Origin: Bacteroides ovatus
Lineage (GTDB): Bacteria; Bacteroidota; Bacteroidia; Bacteroidales; Bacteroidaceae
NCBI RefSeq assembly: GCF_001314995.1
Contig: NZ_CP012938.1
Span: 5,828,001 to 5,892,000 of the forward strand
Direction: 5' to 3'
DNA length: 64,000 nucleotides
Shown here: positions 43,007 through 55,168 of the stretch, one piece after another
How positions within the stretch are numbered: position 1 is the stretch's first letter
Layout of the letters: every line of letters starts with the position of its first letter
Notes under the pieces: generated by a model
The model's database searches: none
What the model saw: the letters and a program-made list of their open reading frames with translations, nothing else
Told to the model about the DNA's origin: nothing
Made by a program: the position numbers and the translations under genes

Positions 43007-44659
43007 CTATTTCTTATCTTTTTTCTCGTCAGCTTTTGTTGCAGGCTTTTCCTCCGTTTTGCTTTCCGGATTGATAATACCCTTCACTGTTTCACCGATA
43101 GGAAGCTTGTCCAATACGCCAAGGCTCGGAGCTACTGTCTTTACTAATGTGTTCAGGAAATTGCTAGTTCCACCGTTTCCTCCGTCGAATACAGTGATAT
43201 TTCCTAGGTTCATGTGTTCGAACGCCTTCACCTGTTCGCCGGCGATTTCCTTCCACTGGTCTACCATCTTATATTGGATAGCGATAGCTGGATTCGATTC
43301 AGCTGCTCTTACCATTGCTTCGAAACCTTCTGCTTCCGCAAGTAATGATTTCTTCTTACCTTCCGCTTCTGCTTCCAGTTTCAATTGGATAGCTTTTGCT
43401 TCCGCTTCGGCTTGTGCTAAAGTAGCCTTTGCGCGTGCTTCCGCTTCGCGGGTAATCTTTTCAGCGATGGCATTTGCTTGCAGGATAGCTTCCTGTCTGG
43501 CGATTTCCGCAGGAACAATCTTTTCAGCCTTCAATGAAGATTCCACTTTCCGTGCCTTAGCTTCTTCCACTTCCTTTTGCGCAATTTCGCGTGCAGTTTG
43601 TACGGCAGCTTCCGATTTTGCGGTAGCTTCACCTGCTTGCTTATCGGCATTAGCTTGTGTTACAGCTAGTTCAGCATTGGAAAGTGCTACCTCTTTCTGT
43701 GCGTCATTTCGTCCGATAGCAGCTTTCTTGGCAGCTTCCGCCTGTTTGATTTCCATATCCGAGTTTAGTTCGGCAACACGGCTTTCTTTTTCTGTATTTG
43801 CCTGCTCGATACGGATATTCTTTTCGGCTTCAGCCTTTGCTACTTGTGATTCTTTTTCTGCATTGGCAATGGCTACTTGTGAGATTCTGTCCTTATCTGC
43901 ATTTGCAACGGAGATTTCCTGTAGTTTTTTGGTTTCTGCAATAGCAATATCCTGATCTTTGCGGGTTTCTGCTACTTTCGTTTCACGCTCCTTTATTTGA
44001 TTGGCAATTTTGATAGCACCCAGCTTTTCCTGTTCTTCGATGTTAGCCTGTGCCTCGTTCAGTGCTTTACTTTCAGCTTCCTTACCTAAGTTGACAATGT
44101 AGTTGGCAGCGTCGCGAATATCACTGATGTTGATGTTCATCAGATACAAACCGAATTTGCGAAGTTCAGTATCAATATTATCTTTCACTTTAGCCAGGAA
44201 CTTATCCCGGTCAGAATTTAATTCTTCGATAGTCATATCGGCGATCACCATACGCATCTGACCATATACAACATCAGTAATTAAGTTCTGCTTGTCATCC
44301 ATCGTCAGACCCAGCATACGTTCTGCGGCATTCTGCATCACTTCGGGATCTGTGCTGATGGCTACGGTGATTGTAGTCGGCACATCTACACGAATATTCT
44401 GAGCGGATAGCGCACCGGTCAGTTTACATTCGATCTGCATGGGTTTCATGGACAGGAATTCGTAGCCTTGAATAATAGGCCATACGAAGGCTGCACCACC
44501 GTGGTATAGTTTTGCCGACTTTTTATCTCCTCCCGTTTTACCATATACGACGAGTACCTCGTCACTCTTACATTTGCGGTAACGGGAAAGGATACCAATG
44601 AAGGTAAGCAAAATGACTGCCACTAATATAGCAGCCATTATCAACATTTCTTGTGTCAT
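43007..44659 (-). CDS. Flotillin family protein
   Basis: 550 residues. A single N-terminal membrane helix (MLIMAAILVAVILLTFIGIL) is followed by an SPFH/band-7 domain to about 200, then a long helical region rich in Ala, Glu and Lys (repeated A-x-A-x-K-E patterns, residues 200-440) and a short tail ending in a Lys-rich run. It resembles YuaG/FloT flotillins, which form scaffolds in membrane microdomains. The NfeD-like gene upstream is 20 bases away; this pairing (NfeD-like plus SPFH) is the classic arrangement. Confidence 0.93.
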   Translation of the reverse strand: MTQEMLIMAAILVAVILLTFIGILSRYRKCKSDEVLVVYGKTGGDKKSAKLYHGGAAFVWPIIQGYEFLSMKPMQIECKLTGALSAQNIRVDVPTTITVAISTDPEVMQNAAERMLGLTMDDKQNLITDVVYGQMRMVIADMTIEELNSDRDKFLAKVKDNIDTELRKFGLYLMNINISDIRDAANYIVNLGKEAESKALNEAQANIEEQEKLGAIKIANQIKERETKVAETRKDQDIAIAETKKLQEISVANADKDRISQVAIANAEKESQVAKAEAEKNIRIEQANTEKESRVAELNSDMEIKQAEAAKKAAIGRNDAQKEVALSNAELAVTQANADKQAGEATAKSEAAVQTAREIAQKEVEEAKARKVESSLKAEKIVPAEIARQEAILQANAIAEKITREAEARAKATLAQAEAEAKAIQLKLEAEAEGKKKSLLAEAEGFEAMVRAAESNPAIAIQYKMVDQWKEIAGEQVKAFEHMNLGNITVFDGGNGGTSNFLNTLVKTVAPSLGVLDKLPIGETVKGIINPESKTEEKPATKADEKKDKK

Positions 44660-44679
44660 AAAATTATGTATTTGAATAG

Positions 44680-45177
44680 TTATTGAATGAACAGTGTTCC
44701 GTCTTTGTAACTGGTGATGATTGTTCGGTCTCCAGTCTGGTATGTTTTTCCGGATTCGGAGATGACGTCTACTTCACGCATGGCTCCGTCCCGGGTGGTC
44801 TGTACAGTATATTTGCTGTCGCTTTGCTTGAAGTAGATGGTACATTCTCGTCCCACAAGTTGATCTGTCTGTTCAGAATGATTCACTTGTTGCAGTTGAT
44901 AAGCTTTCTTATAGAGAAACCACACAGCGAGAACAAAGAAAAGACCCACCAGAATTCCGATGACATAACTTTGAATTTCAGTGTTTCCCGCTAAATACAT
45001 GTACCAGCCGAATCCGATTCCAAAATGAGTTAGTCCTTTAAAAGAAACTACGCTACTGATGTCAGCATCTACGTCTACATCTGCATCTATGTCTCCGAAA
45101 AAGATGGATAGAACGAATTGGATTACAAATATTCCTGTTGTCACAAGGGCAATAATAAGGAAAATGGTACTACTCAT
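44680..45177 (-). CDS. NfeD-like membrane protein, partner of flotillin
   Basis: 165 residues: a membrane helix at the N-terminus (TIFLIIALVTTGIFVIQFVL), an acidic alternating stretch (DIDADVDVDADI), a second pair of hydrophobic segments (GFGWYMYLAG; VIGILVGLFFVLAVWFLY) and an OB-fold-like soluble end (LVGRECTIYFKQ to YKDGTLFIQ). This matches NfeD1b-type partners of flotillins. Transcribed with the flotillin gene 20 bases downstream. Confidence 0.88.
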   Translation of the reverse strand: MSSTIFLIIALVTTGIFVIQFVLSIFFGDIDADVDVDADISSVVSFKGLTHFGIGFGWYMYLAGNTEIQSYVIGILVGLFFVLAVWFLYKKAYQLQQVNHSEQTDQLVGRECTIYFKQSDSKYTVQTTRDGAMREVDVISESGKTYQTGDRTIITSYKDGTLFIQ

Positions 45178-45216
45178 AATTGTGAGGTATTAGTGAATCA
45201 TGATTATTTTGTTCTC

Positions 45217-45224
45217 CAAATATA
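45217..45224 (-). promoter_or_regulatory. -7 box for the NfeD-flotillin operon
   Basis: TATATTTG on the minus strand, 40 bases upstream of the start at 45177. A second full match, TATCTTTG at 45244-45251, lies further upstream and is an alternative. Confidence 0.5.
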
Positions 45225-45267
45225 CAGGTTTATGCGAATTATACAAAGATAAATGAGATAAAATGAC

Positions 45268-45275
45268 TACTTTTG
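45268..45275 (+). promoter_or_regulatory. -7 box for truA
   Basis: TACTTTTG on the plus strand, 32 bases upstream of the GTG start at 45307. A purine-rich AAAGAGGA precedes the start codon. Confidence 0.5.
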
Positions 45276-45306
45276 CGCGCGAAAACCCTAAAAAAGAGGA
45301 ATTAGC

Positions 45307-46110
45307 GTGCAAAGGTATTTTATTTATTTGGCTTACGACGGAACCAACTATCACGGTTGGCAGATTCAACCGAATGGGATTAGTGTGCAGGAATGTCTGA
45401 TGAAGGCATTGTCTACCTTTCTGCGTCGCGAAATTGAAGTAATAGGAGCAGGCCGGACGGATGCGGGAGTGCATGCCTCTCTGATGGTTGCTCATTTTGA
45501 TTCCGATGAACTGTTGGATACTACTTCTGTTACTGATAAATTGAATCGTCTGCTACCTCCCGATATTTCCGTTTATCGTGTTTGCCGGGTTCGGCCGGAT
45601 ACCCATGCCCGTTTTGATGCGACTGCGCGAACTTATAAATATTATGTGACGACATCGAAATATCCTTTTAACAGGCAATATCGCTGGCGTCTTTATAACC
45701 AGTTGAATTATGAACGCATGAACGAAGCAGCGCGTATCCTTTTCGAGTACAACGATTTTACGAGTTTCAGTAAACTTCATACGGATGTAAAGACCAATAT
45801 TTGTCATATCACTCATGCAGAATGGACGCAGGAAGAAGATGCTACCTGGGTGTTTACCATTCGTGCCGACCGTTTCTTGCGGAATATGGTGCGAGCCATT
45901 GTAGGCACGCTCATTGAAGTGGGACGCGGGAAACTGACTGTTGAAGGTTTCCGGCGGATTATAGAACAGCAGGACCGTTGCAAAGCCGGGACATCTGCTC
46001 CGGGACAAGCCCTGTTTCTGGTCAACGTGGAATACCCGGAAAGTATATTTGAATGTGATGACCAGCAATCATCTATAACTGGCGAACCGTCTGTCGCTGA
46101 TAACTTATAA
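45307..46110 (+). CDS. truA: tRNA pseudouridine synthase A
   Basis: 267 residues from a GTG start ([20 protein letters not shown], a typical TruA opening). The catalytic Asp is in [11 protein letters not shown], and the [19 protein letters not shown] segment is conserved. It modifies U38-U40 in the anticodon arm of many tRNAs. A short acidic/polar tail ([19 protein letters not shown]) extends beyond the family core. Followed after 29 bases by an EamA transporter gene. Confidence 0.96.
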   Translation: MQRYFIYLAYDGTNYHGWQIQPNGISVQECLMKALSTFLRREIEVIGAGRTDAGVHASLMVAHFDSDELLDTTSVTDKLNRLLPPDISVYRVCRVRPDTHARFDATARTYKYYVTTSKYPFNRQYRWRLYNQLNYERMNEAARILFEYNDFTSFSKLHTDVKTNICHITHAEWTQEEDATWVFTIRADRFLRNMVRAIVGTLIEVGRGKLTVEGFRRIIEQQDRCKAGTSAPGQALFLVNVEYPESIFECDDQQSSITGEPSVADNL

Positions 46111-46139
46111 TTGGTAATTAGTAAATAATAAATATTCTC

Positions 46140-47042
46140 ATGTGGTTATTATTAGCATTCCTCTCGGCTACTTTGCTGGGCTTTTATGATGTATTCAAGA
46201 AGAAATCGTTGAAAGATAATGCAGTACTTCCTGTTTTGTTTCTAAATACATTCTTTTCCAGTCTCATCTTTCTACCGTTTATCCTGATATCCGTTTATCA
46301 ACCGGACTTGTTAGGAGGAACAATATTCAATGTTCCCGTTGCTGGTTGGGAACAGCATAAATATATTATCATCAAGTCGTTCATCGTATTGTCTTCGTGG
46401 ATATTCGGATATTTCGGAATGAAACATTTGCCCATAACCATTGTAGGACCTATCAATGCCACCCGTCCGGTGATGGTGCTCGTGGGAGCTATGCTGGTAT
46501 TCGGTGAACGATTGAATCTCTATCAATGGATTGGTGTGATGCTAGCCATTGCCTCTTTCTTTATGTTGAGCCGTTCGGGAAAGAAAGAAGGAATTGATTT
46601 TAAGCATAACAAATGGATCTTTTTTATTGTACTGGCTGCTATTACAGGTGCTATCAGTGGTTTGTATGATAAATATCTGATGAAGTCTCTGAATCCGATG
46701 TTGGTGCAATCCTGGTATAATGTTTATCAGGTGTTTATCATGTGTCCTATCCTGTTGTTGCTTTGGTGGCCTAAAAGAAAGTCCACTACTCCGTTCCGCT
46801 GGGATTGGACGATTATCCTGATCTCCATTTTCCTTTCTGCTGCCGATTTTGTTTACTTTTACGCATTAAGTTACGACGATTCGATGATTTCTATTGTTTC
46901 GATGGTTCGTCGGGGAAGTGTGGTTGTTTCTTTCACTTTCGGTGCGCTTTTCTTCCGTGAAAAGAATTTAAAAAGCAAAGCGATTGACCTTATACTGGTG
47001 TTAATCGGAATGATATTCTTATATTTGGGGTCTAAAAGTTAA
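46140..47042 (+). CDS. EamA/DMT family transporter
   Basis: 300 residues with ten hydrophobic segments in two five-helix halves, from LLLAFLSATLLGFYDVFKKK to LILVLIGMIFLYLGS. The first-half GPINATRPVMVLVGAMLVFGE and second-half MVRRGSVVVSFTFGALFF segments correspond to the repeated EamA signature. It is an inner-membrane exporter or importer of unknown small molecules. Likely co-transcribed with truA. Confidence 0.92.
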   Translation: MWLLLAFLSATLLGFYDVFKKKSLKDNAVLPVLFLNTFFSSLIFLPFILISVYQPDLLGGTIFNVPVAGWEQHKYIIIKSFIVLSSWIFGYFGMKHLPITIVGPINATRPVMVLVGAMLVFGERLNLYQWIGVMLAIASFFMLSRSGKKEGIDFKHNKWIFFIVLAAITGAISGLYDKYLMKSLNPMLVQSWYNVYQVFIMCPILLLLWWPKRKSTTPFRWDWTIILISIFLSAADFVYFYALSYDDSMISIVSMVRRGSVVVSFTFGALFFREKNLKSKAIDLILVLIGMIFLYLGSKS

Positions 47043-47086
47043 AACAGTTACACAAGACTGTTTGTCATAGGTTAAATAAGATAGAT

Positions 47087-47752
47087 ATGAAAATAAATAA
47101 ACTTGTTATCACTATATTCTTCTCTGCTGTCGGACTTTTTGTTTCGACTGCTCTTCAGGCACAAGAGGCCAAAACGTTGTTTGTGAATATGCCGGATTCT
47201 CTAAGCCCCTTGCTTACAAAAGTGAATCGTGAAGATTGCATAGACTTTCTGGAAAGTAAGATGAAAGCGCAAGTAGAAAACCGTTTTGGCAAGAAGTCGG
47301 AGATGACTGATCTTGGTAAAGACTATATCCGTATGCAAATGTCAGCTCAATCGACCTGGCAGATGAAAGTGTTGGCATTAAATGATTCAACGAACGTAAT
47401 CTGTACAGTCTCTACTGTTTGTGCTCCTGCCTGTGATAGCAGCATCCATTTCTATACGGACGACTGGAAACCGCTTACAACATCTCTCTTTATTACCCTG
47501 CCCCTGATGGATGATTTTCTGAATGCTCCCGATTCAGCAGGAGTTTATGAGTTTGATGAAGCACGCCGTTCGGCAGATATGCTATTGATGAAAGCCGATT
47601 TTAATAAAGAAAATACGGAACTGACACTTACGTTAACAACCTCCGACTATATGTCAAAAGAAACAGCAGAGAAACTGAAACCGTTTCTCCGCCGCCCTGT
47701 AGTCTACCATTGGAAAAATGGAGCATTTATTAAATTGAGAATTGAGAATTAA
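47087..47752 (+). CDS. DUF3256 family secreted protein
   Basis: 221 residues with a signal peptide (LVITIFFSAVGLFVSTALQA) and a Bacteroidales-specific body: LFVNMPDSLSPLLTKVNRED near the mature start and YIRMQMSAQSTWQMKVL in the middle. I recognise this as DUF3256; function unknown, probably periplasmic. It ends within the left arm of a 34-base inverted repeat. Confidence 0.87.
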   Translation: MKINKLVITIFFSAVGLFVSTALQAQEAKTLFVNMPDSLSPLLTKVNREDCIDFLESKMKAQVENRFGKKSEMTDLGKDYIRMQMSAQSTWQMKVLALNDSTNVICTVSTVCAPACDSSIHFYTDDWKPLTTSLFITLPLMDDFLNAPDSAGVYEFDEARRSADMLLMKADFNKENTELTLTLTTSDYMSKETAEKLKPFLRRPVVYHWKNGAFIKLRIEN

Positions 47753-47922
47753 AAATTGAGAAATAGGGATTATTCAATAATCCCTCTGATTAAAGATATC
47801 AAAAAGGCAACTAACTCGTAAAGAATTAGTTGCCTTATATTTTAAAATTTTGAGAATATCCAGAAATAGCTACACCACAGCGCAGCTTATTTCTTAATTT
47901 TTAATTCTCAATTCTCAATTTA
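47731..47922. repeat. 34-base inverted repeat flanking a palindrome and a terminator
   Basis: The left arm (47731-47764, TAAATTGAGAATTGAGAATT and beyond) and right arm (47889-47922) are complementary at 33 of 34 positions. Between them lie an almost spacer-free palindrome AGGGATTATT-C-AATAATCCCT (47765-47785) and an intrinsic terminator (47804-47836). The left arm overlaps the DUF3256 stop codon and the right arm overlaps the stop codon of the convergent kinase gene. Confidence 0.85.
47804..47841. terminator. Terminator between convergent DUF3256 and kinase genes
   Basis: AAGGCAACTAA (47804-47814) pairs with TTAGTTGCCTT (47826-47836), flanked by an A run on the left and a T-rich stretch on the right, so it can act in both directions. 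Confidence 0.82.
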
Positions 47923-49003
47923 ACAAGCATTCGTTGATGAACGCTATCATTTCCGGTGTGTTTGCTTCCACACTTTGAAGTAATTTGAATTGTGCTTTGG
48001 TGCGAACGAGGTTATGTTCCGGATATTTGATTTTATAATAAGTATCTCCGTTGATATAATCTGCCAGGAACCGTACGCACTGCATGTATGGGAATAAAGC
48101 CGCCGCATAAGGAAGATTCTCAATCTCGATCTGAGTCAGGAATGATTTGGCTCCTTTCAGATAGCCCTTGGTAAATGCTTTGAATATTTCCATATTGAAG
48201 TTTACACGATCAAGGTCTTTGTCGTCTTCATCACCTGTGTTGGCACCTGTACGTAGGAAGTCACCATAATCGGAGAATATAAAGCTAGGCATTACCGTAT
48301 CCAGATCAATGACACAAAGCACTTTACCATCCTCGTCGAACATCATGTTATTCACTTTCGTATCGCAATGGCAAACGCGTTTGGGAAGTTTCCCTTCACG
48401 ATATAAACGTTCAGCCTTACACATTTCATCTGCGCGTTTCTCTATTTCATCCAGATAGTACTTCACTTCTGCTACCCGTCCGGCAGCATCCTTCGCAACG
48501 GCTTCACGTAGTTGTTTGAGACGGAACTCCATGTTGTGGAAATCGGGTATGGTTTCACCCAATGTTTCCGGAATATCGGCCAGCATAGCCTGGAAGTTAC
48601 CGAAGGCTTCTCCTGCATAATTGGAATATTCGGGATTTACCGTCTCATACGTTTTTGCACGTGGGATGAATACCATCACACGCCAATAACTGTCACCGTC
48701 AAACCAGTATGTTTTACCTTCTTCTGTTTCGAGGAAACTCAACACCTTGCGGTCTATATCCGATTCTCCGGCTTCCGTCAGTTTCTTGCGAATGTGATTG
48801 GTAACAGCGCTAATATTGGATTGAAGCATTTCTACATTCTGGAAAATGGCATGATTGATGCGTTGCAAAACATAGTCGGGAGCATCTGCTTCTTTGGTGT
48901 TTACTTTATAAGTGTCGTTGATAAGTCCTGCACCCAAAGGTTTGATTTCTTCTATCGTACCTTGGACTTTAAATTTAGCTACGATGCTAGATAAATCTTT
49001 CAT
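47915..49003 (-). CDS. Aminoglycoside-phosphotransferase-fold sugar kinase (NahK-like)
   Basis: 362 residues of the APH fold. The N-terminal GAGLINDTYKVN loop and the catalytic CHCDTKVNNMMFDEDGKVLC followed by VIDLDTVMPSFIFSDYGDFL match N-acetylhexosamine 1-kinases, which phosphorylate GlcNAc, GalNAc or galacto-N-biose-derived sugars at C1. Its place downstream of GH2 beta-galactosidase and GH109 genes suits salvage of hexosamines freed from host glycans. No signal peptide: cytoplasmic. Sugar preference is inferred. Confidence 0.87.
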   Translation of the reverse strand: MKDLSSIVAKFKVQGTIEEIKPLGAGLINDTYKVNTKEADAPDYVLQRINHAIFQNVEMLQSNISAVTNHIRKKLTEAGESDIDRKVLSFLETEEGKTYWFDGDSYWRVMVFIPRAKTYETVNPEYSNYAGEAFGNFQAMLADIPETLGETIPDFHNMEFRLKQLREAVAKDAAGRVAEVKYYLDEIEKRADEMCKAERLYREGKLPKRVCHCDTKVNNMMFDEDGKVLCVIDLDTVMPSFIFSDYGDFLRTGANTGDEDDKDLDRVNFNMEIFKAFTKGYLKGAKSFLTQIEIENLPYAAALFPYMQCVRFLADYINGDTYYKIKYPEHNLVRTKAQFKLLQSVEANTPEMIAFINECLLN

Positions 49004-49033
49004 GTTTTTTTTCTTTAAAAATTTATACTAAGG

Positions 49034-52447
<3,414 letters not shown>

Positions 52448-53338
52448 TTATTTTACTTTGATATGATCGAATCCTTCTCCATACACTCCGATGACAGCAC
52501 TTTGCGATACAAATGCATTCGGGTCTATGTCTTTTATCAACCGGAAGATGATAGGCGATTCCCTTTTCTTGGCTAATACAAACATCATCTTTACTTCTCG
52601 TCCTGTATAAAAGCCGGTTGCATTGATAATCGTTACTCCCCGGTGTGGATATTCGTTAATATGCCGTCCTATTTCTTCATATTTGTTAGATATGATAAAG
52701 AACTGTACGGATTGGCGGGCGCTATTCACTACCTGGTCGAGAACGAAACTACAAATATAAAGAGTTACAAACCCATACACCACTTTTTCCCAGTCTTTTA
52801 AGACAAAATAACTGGAAGAAATGATAATCATATCGCAGATGAGCACGACTCTTCCTAATGTGATGTCCCGGTATTTGTTGATGATGGCTGCAATAATATC
52901 TGTACCTCCCGTACTTCCATTAGCCGAAAAAGCAACACCTATGCCGCCTCCACAGAAGGATGCTCCGATGACACATGCCATAAAGGGTTGGTCGTGGAGA
53001 AGCCCGAAACCTGCCGTCAATTTTTGAATGACGGACAGAAAGAAGGTGAGGGTAAATACACCAAAAATAGTTTTGATGCAAAACTTTAGTCCCAGCAACT
53101 TGAGGGCCAGTAGCAGCAAGAAGAAGTTGATGCTGAAGTACGTATATTGTACCGGAAAACCTGTGGCCCAATATACGATAGAAGCAATACCCGGTACTCC
53201 CCCGGTGGTGATATCGTTAGGCAACAGAAAAACGGTCCAACCGATACCATACAAAATCATGCCGATGGCAATCATTACATAATCTCTGGCTTCACGGATA
53301 ATGCTTTGCTTAGAAGGCTTTGGAATAGCTGTTTTCAT
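52448..53338 (-). CDS. YitT family membrane protein with DUF2179 domain
   Basis: 296 residues. Five to six membrane helices in the first ~210 residues (YVMIAIGMILYGIGWTVFLL; GFVTLYICSFVLDQVV) with the GIPGIASI-like VPGIASIVYWATGFP and GSTGGTDIIAAIINKY segments typical of YitT, then a soluble C-terminal DUF2179 domain (YPHRGVTIINATGFYTGREV). Substrate unknown. It sits between the GH2 and GH109 genes on the same strand, so it may belong to the same glycan unit. Confidence 0.93.
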   Translation of the reverse strand: MKTAIPKPSKQSIIREARDYVMIAIGMILYGIGWTVFLLPNDITTGGVPGIASIVYWATGFPVQYTYFSINFFLLLLALKLLGLKFCIKTIFGVFTLTFFLSVIQKLTAGFGLLHDQPFMACVIGASFCGGGIGVAFSANGSTGGTDIIAAIINKYRDITLGRVVLICDMIIISSSYFVLKDWEKVVYGFVTLYICSFVLDQVVNSARQSVQFFIISNKYEEIGRHINEYPHRGVTIINATGFYTGREVKMMFVLAKKRESPIIFRLIKDIDPNAFVSQSAVIGVYGEGFDHIKVK

Positions 53339-53381
53339 AAACGTGATTATGATAATCTATAAAATGTTCAAACACGAACCC

Positions 53382-53422
53382 ATGAATAATCCGGCTTTGG
53401 GGGAGAAGCCGGATTGGTTCAT
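53382..53422 (-). terminator. Hairpin after the exported GH109 gene
   Basis: AATCCGGCTT (53388-53397) pairs with AAGCCGGATT (53406-53415), with outer pairing ATGAA/TTCAT. No strong T run follows on the minus strand, so read-through into the YitT gene is possible. Confidence 0.6.
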
Positions 53423-53452
53423 TATGCTCGTGCTAAAAGGAAATATTCTGTT

Positions 53453-54865
53453 TTATTTTGCAAAAGCGTGACGGTAGCCTTGTACTTTATTCCATCCGCC
53501 GCGAGTGAAGTCGGGTACTTCTACCGGAGCTGAATTGTTCTCGATAGAAAGTCTGGTAAGTTCAGCCATGCAACACCATTCTGCCAGGTCATAAACGTCC
53601 ATATCCAATGGCAGTCCATTCTGCAAGCAATATGCCAGACGGTAGTCCATGATAAAGTCCATACCACCATGTCCACCTACTTTCTTGGCTGTTTCTTCCA
53701 ACTCTATATGAATAGGATCTTTATATTTATCCATCAAGGCTTTTTTTACGTTTTCAGGTACAGAACCATGTGCATTCAGATTCTCATGATTAGGCACATC
53801 TTTTGAATCAACTTGTGAAGGTCTCAGGCAATATTCTTCAATCGGATATTTGCTTGCGTAACCATCGGCTCCCACTATCTGATACATACGGCTGTATGGG
53901 CGTGGAGTCATTACGTTGTGCTGAATCAACATCGTTTTACCGTTCTCTGTGCGAATCAGGGTAGAAGTCTGGTCACCATTCTGGAAGTCGGTCACCTCTT
54001 CTCCTGTTTGTTTCTTAATATAAGCCGGTCCGTTGACAGCTTTCGTATCCATCGATACCAATGTTTTCATGCGGTCGCCACGATGGATATTAAGTACCTG
54101 ACAAGCAGGGCCCATGCCATGGGTAGCATATACATCACCACGGTGTAGATGATTATAATCCATTCGCCAGTTATTCCAGTATTCAGGCCAGAAATCTTCC
54201 AGATTGTGGATATATGAACCTTCTACATGAAGTACTTCTCCGAATACGCCTTGTTGTGCCATATTTAAAGAAGTCAGTTCAAAGAAGTCATATACGCAGT
54301 TTTCGAGCTGCATACAATGCTTACGTGTCTTTTCGGAAGTATTGATTAGCTGCCAGATTTCATCCAGTGTCATGGCGGCAGGAACTTCGATAGCTACATG
54401 CTTACCGTGTTCCATGGCATAAACACCCATTGCAGCATGATGTTTCCAGTCGGTGGCTATGTATACCAGATCAATATCGTCCCGTTCACAAAGTTGCTTC
54501 CATGCCTCTTCCGAACCACTGTAAGAAGCAGCTTCAGGAAGTCCGGCATTCTTCAAAATTTCTTGTGATTTTTCAACACGTTCGGGAAGTAGGTCGCATA
54601 ATGCTACAATCTTAGTTCCCGGGATATGGGTCCAGCGTGCCACGGCACCGGGACCACGCATTCCTAATCCGATGAAACCGACACGAACGGTATCAATTTT
54701 AGGAGTAACGAGTTGGATTACATCTTCTTGTCCGGCAGGGCGGGCAGGAGTTTCTACTTTGATAGGGGTAAAGGCTTCGGGAGCCTTTGGTTGTTGAGTA
54801 CAACTGGTGTGCCAAGTTAACAAAGCCAAGCCGATGGCAGTGACTGTAAATAGTTTCTTCATCAT
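53453..54865 (-). CDS. GH109-type NAD-dependent glycosidase (alpha-N-acetylgalactosaminidase family), lipoprotein
   Basis: 470 residues with a lipoprotein-type signal (LALLTWHTSCTQQ). The N-terminal Rossmann fold holds the NAD loop VGFIGLGMRGPGAVARW. The mid-part has EVPAAMTLDEIW, LENCVYDFFELTSLNMA and YATHGMGPACQVLNIHRGDR; the C-terminal GGHGGMDFIMDYRL and [13 protein letters not shown] blocks mark GH109, whose members cleave alpha-GalNAc (blood group A) through NAD redox chemistry. The presence of the GGHGGMDF motif supports true GH109 over a generic Gfo/Idh/MocA oxidoreductase. Acts in the periplasm or on the surface. Confidence 0.92.
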   Translation of the reverse strand: MMKKLFTVTAIGLALLTWHTSCTQQPKAPEAFTPIKVETPARPAGQEDVIQLVTPKIDTVRVGFIGLGMRGPGAVARWTHIPGTKIVALCDLLPERVEKSQEILKNAGLPEAASYSGSEEAWKQLCERDDIDLVYIATDWKHHAAMGVYAMEHGKHVAIEVPAAMTLDEIWQLINTSEKTRKHCMQLENCVYDFFELTSLNMAQQGVFGEVLHVEGSYIHNLEDFWPEYWNNWRMDYNHLHRGDVYATHGMGPACQVLNIHRGDRMKTLVSMDTKAVNGPAYIKKQTGEEVTDFQNGDQTSTLIRTENGKTMLIQHNVMTPRPYSRMYQIVGADGYASKYPIEEYCLRPSQVDSKDVPNHENLNAHGSVPENVKKALMDKYKDPIHIELEETAKKVGGHGGMDFIMDYRLAYCLQNGLPLDMDVYDLAEWCCMAELTRLSIENNSAPVEVPDFTRGGWNKVQGYRHAFAK

Positions 54866-55168
54866 ATTTTAAAGTTTTTAATAGGGGTTATTCGATGTTT
54901 TTCATTTACGTGTCAAAAATAGTAATTAATTAGCCAACTATTTGTATTTGTTCCCGATATTTTCATCACAAAAGTTTCTATTATGAGGTAAAAGATGAGT
55001 CTGACTTTTTCTACCTGATTTTGTGTAGGCTTATGTGATGTCAAATACATATAAAAGACATGCCAGAAAAAGGCTCTTCCTAAAAAGAAGTCACCTTTTT
55101 AGAATTGCTTAACGTTTACTACTCCTGTTGGGGTAAACTATCTACTTCGTCTGTACTTCTGATAGAAC
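54866..55168. other. Gap between the two GH109-type genes
   Basis: About 300 AT-rich bases without a credible gene. A -7 box for the exported GH109 gene lies near its left end. A small stem GTTTAC (55114-55119) with GTAAAC (55133-55138) might end the upstream transcript. The size and own promoter suggest that the two GH109 genes are separately expressed. Confidence 0.5.
54914..54921 (-). promoter_or_regulatory. -7 box for the exported GH109 gene
   Basis: TATTTTTG on the minus strand, 49 bases upstream of the start at 54865. Confidence 0.45.

Noticed and set aside
42969..43955. Long plus-strand frame (328 codons) opposite the flotillin gene
   Set aside because: It is rich in Ser and Ala and mirrors the Ala/Glu/Lys-rich helical region on the other strand; the minus-strand protein has a clear SPFH domain, promoter and terminator.
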